A stretch of 5,359 nucleotides of DNA from a bacterium (GTDB lineage Bacteria; ARS69), in assembly GCA_025774865.1 (NCBI GenBank), contig JALGZO010000604.1, positions 1 through 5,359 of the forward strand, read 5' to 3'. Position 1 is the stretch's first letter. The number at the start of each line of letters is the position of its first letter. Of the stretch, positions 1 to 5,194 are shown piece after piece. Under the pieces are notes generated by a model. The model was not told the DNA's origin. It searched no databases and saw nothing but the letters and a program-made list of their open reading frames with translations. A program made the translations under genes and the position numbers.

Positions 1-1
1 T

Positions 2-1390
2 GAGATCGAAGCGGATCCCGCCAAGTTCTTCGACGTGATCGTCGAGATCGACCTCTCGGAGCTCGAGCCGCACATCGTCGGCCCGCACACTCCCGACCTC
101 GCGCGCTCGATCTCGCAGATGGCGAGCGACGTCGATCAGGAAAGCTACCCCGAGGAGATTCGTGTCGCGCTGATCGGCAGCTGCACGAACTCTTCCTACG
201 AGGACATCGCGCGCTCCGCCCACATCGCAAGGCAGGCGAGCACCCACGGCATCAAAGCAAAGAGCACGTTCATGGTCACGCCGGGCTCCGACCAGATCCA
301 CGCGACGATCAGTCGCGACGGTCAGCTCCGCGACCTCGAGGCGATCGGCGGTACCGTCCTCGCGAACGCATGCGGCCCTTGCATCGGTCAGTGGAATCGC
401 TCGGACACGCAGGAAGGTGAACGGAACTCCATCCTCACCTCGTACAACCGGAATTTCCCGCGTCGCAACGACGGCAATCCGCACACCCTCGCGTTCATCG
501 GCAGCCCGGAGATCGTCACCGCCATGGCGCTCGCCGGCACGATGAAGTTCGACCCCACTCGCGACAGTCTCACCGCCGGCGACGGCACCGAGTTCCGGCT
601 CGAGCCGCCCGAGGGAGAAGAGCTTCCTGCGAACGGTTTCATCGCGGACGAGAAGGGGTTCATTCCACCGGCCGAGAGCGGGGATGTCACGGTCGATGTT
701 CCGCCGGATAGCGAGCGCCTGGAGCTTCTCACGCCCTTCGCCAAGTGGGACGGCCAGGATTTCGTGCGCCTACCGCTCCTTCTCAAGGCGCAGGGCAAGT
801 GCACGACCGACCACATCTCGCCGGCCGGCCCGTGGCTCCGTTACCGCGGCCACCTCGACAAGATCTCGGACAACATGTTCATCGGGGCGATCAACGCGTT
901 CTCGGATCAGCCCGGGACGGGCAAGAACCTCGAGACGGGAAAGTCGGGCGGGCAACTCTCGAAGATCGCACGCGACTATGACTCGAAGGGACTTCGTTGG
1001 GTCGTCGTGGGCGACGAGAACTACGGAGAGGGCTCGAGCCGCGAGCACGCGGCGATGAGTCCCCGTCATCTGGGCGCCGCCGCCGTGATCACGAGGAGCT
1101 TCGCGCGCATCCACGAGACGAACCTGAAGAAGCAGGGAGTGCTTCCGTTGACGTTCGTCGATGCTGCGGACTACGACCGGGTGCAGGAGGATGATCGCGT
1201 GTCGATCACGGGGCTCGCGGCGCTGGCGCCGGGCAGCGGGCATACCGTCATCTTTCACCACGCCGACGGTTCCGAGGACCACACGCGAGCGCGGCATTCG
1301 CTGAACGATGAGCAGATCGAGTGGTTCCGGGCCGGGTCGGCGCTCAACCTGCTGCGCGCGACCGGTGGGTCGGAGGTCAAGGCCCGCTGA
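2..1390 (+). CDS. acn: Aconitate hydratase, mitochondrial type (5'-truncated)
   Basis: Aconitase catalyses citrate-isocitrate isomerisation in the TCA cycle, in the cytoplasm, with a [4Fe-4S] cluster. The reading frame is open to the left window edge, so the GTG at 35 is internal and the N-terminal ~290-300 residues are missing compared with the ~755-780 aa family. Seen here: the three cluster cysteines, one in GSCTNSS (codon 182-184) and two in NACGPCIGQW (371-373, 380-382); the substrate-binding arginines of SYNRNFPRRND (449-451, 464-466); CTTDHISPAGPW followed by YRGHLD; and the swivel-domain GDENYGEGSSREHAA loop (about 1013-1054) with its SSR substrate contacts. The C-terminus EQIEWFRAGSALN is intact. 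Similarity throughout is to eukaryotic ACO2-type aconitase rather than the longer AcnA/IRP1 or AcnB types. It converges on the small minus-strand gene, with 6 bp between the stop codons. No active-site residue visible here is missing. Confidence 0.97.
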   Translation, partial: EIEADPAKFFDVIVEIDLSELEPHIVGPHTPDLARSISQMASDVDQESYPEEIRVALIGSCTNSSYEDIARSAHIARQASTHGIKAKSTFMVTPGSDQIHATISRDGQLRDLEAIGGTVLANACGPCIGQWNRSDTQEGERNSILTSYNRNFPRRNDGNPHTLAFIGSPEIVTAMALAGTMKFDPTRDSLTAGDGTEFRLEPPEGEELPANGFIADEKGFIPPAESGDVTVDVPPDSERLELLTPFAKWDGQDFVRLPLLLKAQGKCTTDHISPAGPWLRYRGHLDKISDNMFIGAINAFSDQPGTGKNLETGKSGGQLSKIARDYDSKGLRWVVVGDENYGEGSSREHAAMSPRHLGAAAVITRSFARIHETNLKKQGVLPLTFVDAADYDRVQEDDRVSITGLAALAPGSGHTVIFHHADGSEDHTRARHSLNDEQIEWFRAGSALNLLRATGGSEVKAR

Positions 1391-1398
1391 GGTGGGCT
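1381..1398. terminator. Candidate bidirectional hairpin between convergent stops
   Basis: The arms GGCCCGC (1381-1387) and GTGGGCT (1392-1398) pair over 7 bp, counting two G-U wobbles, around a TGAG loop that contains the aconitase stop codon. The hairpin sits exactly between the aconitase end and the convergent small gene. Neither side has a clear T-tract, so it is at best a weak or Rho-assisted terminator. The call rests on position and pairing only. Confidence 0.3.
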
Positions 1399-1588
1399 AT
1401 TCGAAGACTTCTTTCAACATGTACCGAGAGCACCTCGTCGTCGTCGCCGTCCGGAAGATCACGACCCCTTCGCCCCCGTCCACGTTGATCCGCTCCGCCA
1501 CCACCTTGGCCTGATCCTTCTGCGCGGCTATTGCGGGCCGCTCCGGCGCCTCGGCCTGCTCGATCTTCACGGAGTGAACGGTGTACAT
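1397..1588 (-). CDS. Small hypothetical protein (63 aa)
   Basis: I do not recognise this protein. It begins MYTVHSVKIEQ, continues through a charged, probably helical stretch (AAQKDQAKVVAER), then a short hydrophobic strand (GEGVVIFRT), and ends MLKEVFE. It has no signal peptide or membrane segment. The ATG at 1588 is chosen because GGGAGG lies 6 nt upstream, the best ribosome binding site in the window. Codons end mostly in G or C, like the neighbouring genes, which supports real coding. The same frame stays open upstream to an ATG at 1756 with coding-like base use from about 1705 inward, so a longer 119-aa form is possible. An acidic stretch in another frame starts with ATG at 1772, which may indicate a frameshift. 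The gene is convergent with aconitase and divergent from the TPR gene. One cysteine is present and no metal-site pattern is visible. Confidence 0.6.
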   Translation of the reverse strand: MYTVHSVKIEQAEAPERPAIAAQKDQAKVVAERINVDGGEGVVIFRTATTTRCSRYMLKEVFE

Positions 1589-1594
1589 GTTCCC

Positions 1595-1600
1595 CCTCCC
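1595..1600 (-). promoter_or_regulatory. Shine-Dalgarno of the 63-aa gene
   Basis: On the minus strand GGGAGG is followed by six bases (GGGAAC) and then ATG. This near-ideal spacing fixes the start of the small gene at 1588 rather than at the upstream ATGs at 1756 or 1772, neither of which has a comparable site. Confidence 0.6.
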
Positions 1601-1826
1601 TTCCTCCACCACCCGGAGATCCTCGTTCTCGACGTCGCCCTCGACGTCGCCGGCCGGCTGTCTTGCCTCCGCACGCGTCGTGAGACCCGGGTCGGAGCCG
1701 TGGACACCGCTCGGCCTTTCCCCGCGTTTCCGGCTTCGGCGCCTCGATCTCGTCATCGCACTCGCCCTCCATCTCGATATTCGGCCGCCCCCACCGCCGA
1801 CTTGAGGGACCTACCGCCCCCTCCGA

Positions 1827-1839
1827 TCTGCTAACCTGT
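1827..1839 (+). promoter_or_regulatory. Candidate extended -10 promoter of the TPR gene
   Basis: TGC-TAACCT reads as an extended -10 (TGn plus TANNNT; hexamer 1832-1837) and ends seven bases before the GTG at 1845. Transcription would then start at or next to the start codon, giving a leaderless mRNA, which fits the lack of any Shine-Dalgarno there. The 13-bp element recurs with one mismatch at 4468-4480, upstream of the lipoprotein gene. No good -35 is seen at 16-18 bp. Confidence 0.35.
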
Positions 1840-1844
1840 TATAC

Positions 1845-3284
1845 GTGAGCCTCTTCGACCGAATCCTCCGACGATTTCTCCCTCGGGCCCCCCTGCGCCA
1901 GGCCGTGGAGAACGCGATCGCCCGGGATGACGGCTCGGCGCTCGTCAACGCGCTTCGGAACCGCCAGGAGGATGGGAAGGCCCTCATCCGCCAGTACGAG
2001 CGTGAAATCGCCGACGCCTCCAGCGAAGCGTCCCGCGACCAACTCGTCCGGAACCTCACTGCCCTCGTCGCCGTGTACGCGAAGGCATTCGACGATTCCG
2101 AACCCCTGGAGTGGTTCCGTCGCGAGGGCGACACGCCGGAGCTCGCGGTCGCGACCGACCGTCTCGAAGAGGCGAAGCGGCTCGTCGCGGAGGGCGAGTA
2201 CGAACGCGCGATCGCGAGAGCGCAATCCGGCCTGCGCGTGGTCGAGGAATCGCCGACGCCCGAGAGCCCGGAATCCCTTTCGCTCATGAGCGCGCTGCTC
2301 GGCGTCTGGGGAGGCGCGGCTCTCCGCAACGACGAACCCGAGACCGCCCGCGAGCGATTCGAGGACTCGCTCGCGAAGGCGCGCGTATCCGAAAAGACAC
2401 CGTACGTGGTCGCGGCTCTCTTCAATCTCGTCGACCTGCACACGCGGTGCGGGAATTTCTCCGACGCCGACCAAGTCTTCGCCGAATCCGAGACCATCGT
2501 TCGCGAGGCGGGCAAAGCGGCGCTGAGCCCCCCTTACGAGGACGTTCTCGCGAAGCTCGCGATCGAGCGCGGGGTGGCGGCCACGCGGGGCGGCGATCTC
2601 GAACGAGCCGTAGCGTCGCTGGACACGGCCGTGCGCGTGCGTCCCGACTGGCCGTTCCCGTTCTACCAACGAGCGTGGACGCGGTTCCTCGCCGGCGACA
2701 GCGGCGGGGCGGCCGACGATTACCGGGACTGTGCGCAGCGCAAGCGGGTCTTCTTCACCGTACAGCGAGAGATCCGCTGTCTTGAGAACGTCGCGGACGG
2801 CACGCTCCCCCTCGAGGTCTATCGGTCCTTTTGCGCGGTGCGGGACGACGTCCGCTCCAAGCCCGACCTCGTGGAGGAATCCGTGACGCGAATGATCGAG
2901 CGAGTGCCTGCGTTCGCGCCGGCGCACGCGCTGCGCGCGGAAACGCTCCTCATCCAGGGCGACGGAACCGGCGCGCGGCAGGCCGCGGAAGAAGCGCTGC
3001 GTCACGACCCCGACGAGGACACGGCGGCCGCGGCGCTCTTCGTACAGTGGCTGACCGCACACAACGAGGGTGATCGAGAGGCCGAGTCGGTCGCGGCCGA
3101 GAGGCTGGCGACCGCCTACCCCAAGCAGCCGGCCGCACTCCTCGTGCAGAAGGCGCTCGAGGCCCCGGACCGGGACCACGCGTTTCGCTGGACGTGGGCG
3201 TTCGACGGAACCCTGCGGTTCGAAGAGATCGACCCTAACCGGCCTCCGGATCGAGCCTTCCGGCCGCCCGAATCTCCCGAATGA
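1845..3284 (+). CDS. TPR-repeat protein (479 aa)
   Basis: A cytoplasmic helical-repeat protein, probably a protein-interaction scaffold; the partner is unknown. There is no signal peptide or membrane helix. The N-terminus MSLFDRILRRFLPRAPLRQA is basic and amphipathic. TPR-like helix pairs with the usual small/aromatic spacing are visible at about residues 104-134 (AKRLVAEGEYERAIARAQSG), 152-182, 190-222 (NLVDLHTRCGNFSDADQVF), 238-271 (GGDLERAVASLDTAVRVRPD), 272-300 and 358-391 (LIQGDGTGARQAAEEALRHD), with a degenerate unit at 392-424. The segment 301-355 links the two repeat blocks, and the C-terminal ~35 residues are not TPR. GTG at 1845 is the start because no other in-frame start codon lies close by; no Shine-Dalgarno precedes it, so it is probably leaderless. 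The last 50 bp overlap the convergent peptidase-like gene. A specific function cannot be assigned from TPRs alone. Confidence 0.9.
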   Translation: MSLFDRILRRFLPRAPLRQAVENAIARDDGSALVNALRNRQEDGKALIRQYEREIADASSEASRDQLVRNLTALVAVYAKAFDDSEPLEWFRREGDTPELAVATDRLEEAKRLVAEGEYERAIARAQSGLRVVEESPTPESPESLSLMSALLGVWGGAALRNDEPETARERFEDSLAKARVSEKTPYVVAALFNLVDLHTRCGNFSDADQVFAESETIVREAGKAALSPPYEDVLAKLAIERGVAATRGGDLERAVASLDTAVRVRPDWPFPFYQRAWTRFLAGDSGGAADDYRDCAQRKRVFFTVQREIRCLENVADGTLPLEVYRSFCAVRDDVRSKPDLVEESVTRMIERVPAFAPAHALRAETLLIQGDGTGARQAAEEALRHDPDEDTAAAALFVQWLTAHNEGDREAESVAAERLATAYPKQPAALLVQKALEAPDRDHAFRWTWAFDGTLRFEEIDPNRPPDRAFRPPESPE

Positions 3285-4449
3285 CCTTCCGGATGTCCTC
3301 CTCGGTCGCGGAGCCCATCTGCCCGGGACCGTAGGGGTGCGTCGCGAAGTACGAATCGAAGAAGGCGAGCGGACCGTCCTGCATCGTGTCCAGGAGGACG
3401 GAACGCCCGGCGTACTTGTCGATGCGCTCCGCGATTCGCCACCCCACTCGGTGGAGAGGGCCGCCTTCGCGAAACCCCTCGGCGGCGAGCTCGTCGATCT
3501 CCGCCGCCGTCCCTCCGTACAGACGCATCGTCACGCCCGCGAGGAAAGCGAAGTCGTCGTCGATGGACTCCATCCATGCAGCGGTCCGGGCTTCACGACC
3601 TCGCCCTGAAAGCGGCGTCTCGACGTACACGGCCGTTCCCTCACTCTGCACGCGCGACAGGAGCGCGACGTACCGGTCGATCGCGTGCACATCCCACATC
3701 GCCGGACGCGTCCACGCGTCCAATCGCGCCTCGATGGCCGGCGCGCGCCACGACGTGAGGCCCGAAGCGCGCCACACTTCACCGACGGTCGACGGTCCCC
3801 ATCGGTCCGCGAGCGGCTCCCAGTCCCGATCGCCCGGCGCCGGGCGCGGCGGCACTCCCCCCGCGGCGCGGAAGCCCGTGAGGAACAACTCGTGGGCGAC
3901 GATCTCGACGAGACCGGTCAGGTCCGGCTCTTCGTCGTCCCGCCCGGGAACGAAGTCATCGAGACGAATCGCGATGTCGTCGCGGTCGCTGATCGTGACG
4001 CGCGAGGCGTCGCCACCGACCACGAGGTGAACCGTCGACCTGAAGTCGGCGCCCGGCGGCAGCATCTCGCCCAATCGATCCTCGATCTCGCTCCGCGCGC
4101 GCCTCTCGGAGCGGCGGAAGGTCCGAAGTGTCTCGCGATAGCGGGACCGCTGCTCGCGCGCGCCCAGCAGACCGAAGCGCGGATCGTCTTCGCCGCCGCA
4201 GACGGCGTGGAGCGCCGCGATGAACTCGGCCGCGACCTCGTCTGGGCGACGCGGCGGCACGGCGACTTCGGCGGTGTGTTCGAAGAAGAGTCGATAGCCG
4301 TCGGCGCGACGGATGCTCTCGGCGAGATGGTCACCGAGCGCGTCGCGCTCGAGCGCCGTGATCGCGAAGTCGGCGGCGCTGGGGTCGAACCGGACCTCGA
4401 GGGCGACGGCCGGCGCCGCGCCGACGAGAACGACGAGGGCGCTCGTGAT
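3235..4449 (-). CDS. Exported DUF5700/DUF2268-like putative metallopeptidase, degenerate HExxH, ATC start inferred
   Basis: Numbering is from an inferred ATC start at 4449, giving 404 aa. The protein opens with a signal-peptide-like stretch, ITSALVVLVGAAPAVA, with likely cleavage before LEVRF, so it should be exported. Its core resembles DUF5700/DUF2268-type putative zinc peptidases: VEIVAHELFLTGF at residues 181-193, where HExxH would be expected; SEGTAVYVETP around residue 270, where families of this type carry a metal-ligand Glu; and VGWRIAERIDKYAGR around 335-349, followed by a Gly-Pro-x-x-Phe-Phe-x-x-Tyr segment. The second histidine of HExxH is leucine here, so zinc binding and catalysis are doubtful. 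The frame is clearly coding upstream of the first canonical start (GTG 4260): codons there end almost all in G/C and include the signal peptide. No ATG, GTG or TTG exists further upstream before the frame enters the divergent gene. GGAGG lies 9 nt before the ATC. Family assignment is by pattern only. Confidence 0.75.
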   Translation of the reverse strand: MTSALVVLVGAAPAVALEVRFDPSAADFAITALERDALGDHLAESIRRADGYRLFFEHTAEVAVPPRRPDEVAAEFIAALHAVCGGEDDPRFGLLGAREQRSRYRETLRTFRRSERRARSEIEDRLGEMLPPGADFRSTVHLVVGGDASRVTISDRDDIAIRLDDFVPGRDDEEPDLTGLVEIVAHELFLTGFRAAGGVPPRPAPGDRDWEPLADRWGPSTVGEVWRASGLTSWRAPAIEARLDAWTRPAMWDVHAIDRYVALLSRVQSEGTAVYVETPLSGRGREARTAAWMESIDDDFAFLAGVTMRLYGGTAAEIDELAAEGFREGGPLHRVGWRIAERIDKYAGRSVLLDTMQDGPLAFFDSYFATHPYGPGQMGSATEEDIRKVIREIRAAGRLDPEAG

Positions 4450-4458
4450 TCCCTTGAG

Positions 4459-4463
4459 CCTCC
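4459..4463 (-). promoter_or_regulatory. Shine-Dalgarno deciding the peptidase-like gene start
   Basis: GGAGG on the minus strand stands nine bases before an in-frame ATC (4449-4447). G/C bias at third codon positions begins right there and is lost further upstream. Together these place translation initiation at or near a non-canonical codon instead of at GTG 4260, which has no such site. Confidence 0.4.
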
Positions 4464-4467
4464 GGCC

Positions 4468-4480
4468 TCTGCTATCCTGT
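4468..4480 (+). promoter_or_regulatory. Candidate extended -10 promoter of the lipoprotein gene
   Basis: TGC-TATCCT (hexamer 4473-4478) fits an extended -10 and matches 12 of 13 bases of the element upstream of the TPR gene. Transcription would start near 4485, giving a ~20-nt leader that contains the ribosome binding site at 4495. No convincing -35 is visible; TTGAGC at 4454 is only 13 bp away. The site lies in the divergent gap, so it could also affect the peptidase-like gene. Confidence 0.35.
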
Positions 4481-4494
4481 CCCCGAGAGCCCCC

Positions 4495-4500
4495 AGGAGA
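4495..4500 (+). promoter_or_regulatory. Shine-Dalgarno selecting a TTG start
   Basis: AGGAGA is followed by CGAA and then TTG at 4505. The in-frame ATG at 4517 is 16 nt away, too far for efficient use, so the TTG start is preferred. Confidence 0.5.
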
Positions 4501-4504
4501 CGAA

Positions 4505-5083
4505 TTGCCGAATCCGATGACGAACCTCCTCGGCCGGGCGAGCCTGACTCTCGCCGGCGTGAGCTGTCTGGCGTCGACGCCAGAGCGGGTACCACCCTCT
4601 CCCGACCCGCCGCGACGCTACGAGGATCTGACGATCACCGTCGCGTTGCCGTCGGGGTGGCGGATCGATGGCGCCGAGGGCGAATACCTCCTCGAGTCGG
4701 ACGACCAGAACGTCGCGTCTCTTCTCCTTCTGACGCCCGAAGCCGACCGCTCGCTGGAGGAGCGACTCGCCGCGATCGAGGAGCAGTTCACGACCACCGG
4801 AATGATCGAGCTCGAGGAGTCCGAGGCGCGGGTCGAAGCCGACGTCGAGGTGTTCTACCGCCGTTATCGACTCACGTTGGCGGGGGCCCAAGAGGAGGAT
4901 TCGGCCGCGATCCTTCTGCACCAGTATTCGTTCTGGCGAGCCAATGTGCAGGTCCTGCTCCAGGTCGAGACCGTTCCGGAATTGCCCGCCTCCGAGGATC
5001 TGTTTTCGCAGATATTTCGGACGCTCGAGATCCATCGAGCGCCGAACCCATTCGTTTTTCAGGATACGATCGGGCGTGGCTGA
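4505..5083 (+). CDS. Putative lipoprotein, weakly PsbP/DcrB-like (192 aa)
   Basis: Likely a small envelope lipoprotein of unknown role. The N-terminus MPNPMTNLLGR is followed by a short hydrophobic run ASLTLAGVS and Cys21, a relaxed lipobox (GVS-C, with Gly where Leu is usual). A Pro-rich linker (PERVPPSPDPP) leads to a ~140-residue domain beginning LTITVALPSGWRI and ending SQIFRTLEI. An opening strand with PxGW, alternating strands and one helix are reminiscent of the PsbP/DcrB (DUF1795) fold, but that is a weak pattern match. TTG 4505 is chosen because of AGGAGA just upstream; ATG 4517 would give 188 aa and the same Cys. Reading could extend back to 4313, but that stretch is antisense to the peptidase-like gene and has poor codon bias, so it is excluded. 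It is divergent from that exported protein, with 55 bp between the starts; the two may be linked. If the Cys is not lipidated, the protein could be simply secreted. Confidence 0.8.
   Translation: MPNPMTNLLGRASLTLAGVSCLASTPERVPPSPDPPRRYEDLTITVALPSGWRIDGAEGEYLLESDDQNVASLLLLTPEADRSLEERLAAIEEQFTTTGMIELEESEARVEADVEVFYRRYRLTLAGAQEEDSAAILLHQYSFWRANVQVLLQVETVPELPASEDLFSQIFRTLEIHRAPNPFVFQDTIGRG
4567..4584. repeat. 18-bp perfect palindrome
   Basis: TCTGGCGTCGACGCCAGA is its own reverse complement over all 18 bases. It covers the codons just after the predicted lipobox Cys of the lipoprotein gene and lies ~90-110 bp downstream of that gene's candidate promoter, upstream of the divergent peptidase-like gene. 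It could be an operator for a dimeric repressor. It could also be an accident of GC-rich coding sequence. Confidence 0.4.
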
Positions 5084-5147
5084 TCCGCGTAGCTCAGCGT
5101 CCGCCTCACGCCGGAGCGGTCCGAACGTTCGATCCCGGAACCGCCCA
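5084..5147 (+). other. tRNA-like motifs and hairpin in gap before carbamoyltransferase
   Basis: Directly after the lipoprotein stop come GTAGCTCAGC (D-arm-like, 5089-5098), GTCCGCCTCAC (resembling a tRNA-Val CAC anticodon arm, 5099-5109) and GTTCGATCCCGG (T-loop-like, 5127-5138), then ACCGCCCA, which is partly complementary to GGGCG at 5072. The order is right for a tRNA, but the D-arm is incomplete, the T-stem does not pair and the spacings are wrong, so it is not a foldable tRNA. GCGGTCCG (5116-5123) instead pairs with CGGAACCGC (5136-5144) with one bulged A, forming a strong hairpin without a T-tract. It may be a decayed tRNA gene, or a structured 3' end of the lipoprotein mRNA. Confidence 0.3.
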
Positions 5148-5159
5148 TCGATGCCCTCG

Positions 5160-5188
5160 TTGACCCGCGCCGGCGTCTCTGGTACGAG
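5160..5188 (+). promoter_or_regulatory. Candidate promoter of the carbamoyltransferase gene
   Basis: TTGACC (5160-5165) matches 5 of 6 bases of the -35 consensus. After a 17-bp spacer comes TGG-TACGAG (hexamer 5183-5188), a weak extended -10. The predicted transcription start falls at about 5195, the GTG itself, which would make the message leaderless, in agreement with the poor Shine-Dalgarno there. Confidence 0.3.
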
Positions 5189-5194
5189 ATCCCC

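Larger units (their letters stand above)
1589..1844. other. Divergent region between small gene and TPR gene
   Basis: This 256-bp stretch separates the divergent starts at 1588 (-) and 1845 (+). It contains no clear gene on the plus strand. On the minus strand, third positions are G/C-rich in one frame from 1772 to about 1705 (a peptide starting MEGECDDEIEAPKPETRGK) and in another frame from about 1705 to 1589 (ending VEEGRGN before the ATG at 1588). It is therefore either a decayed or frame-broken N-terminal extension of the small gene, or a leader. The promoter of the TPR gene should lie at its right end. Confidence 0.4.

Noticed and set aside
35-37. GTG at 35 as aconitase start
   Set aside because: The frame is open to the window edge, and the residues before it (ADPAKFFDV) continue the aconitase alignment; the gene is truncated by the window.
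1839-3179. Long (446-codon) open frame on the minus strand opposite the TPR gene
   Set aside because: It is the antisense shadow of a well-supported TPR gene in GC-rich DNA: its translation is Arg/Glu/Val-rich, low in domain-like order, and has no ribosome binding site.
3831-3846. 16-bp palindrome CGCCCGGCGCCGGGCG
   Set aside because: It consists only of G and C and lies mid-gene in a Pro/Gly-coding segment (RPAPGDR), where such symmetry arises easily. No regulatory context.
4258-4260. GTG as start of the peptidase-like gene
   Set aside because: There is no Shine-Dalgarno before it, it would remove the signal peptide, and ~60 well-biased codons precede it in the same frame.
4313-4504. Longer N-terminus for the lipoprotein gene starting at 4313
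   Set aside because: That stretch is antisense to the coding start of the peptidase-like gene, has Ser/Arg/Ala-rich translation, and would bury the signal sequence inside the protein. AGGAGA before TTG 4505 explains the start better.
5084-5147. A functional tRNA gene
   Set aside because: The motifs are present, but the D-arm lacks its 3' half at normal distance, the T-stem does not pair, the anticodon loop is 8 nt, and no CCA follows; kept only as a tRNA-like remnant.
3685-5163. Long (492-codon) plus-strand open frame
   Set aside because: It runs antisense to the peptidase-like gene and then out of frame through the lipoprotein gene; composition is Arg/Ala/Gly/Pro-rich and no family is recognisable.
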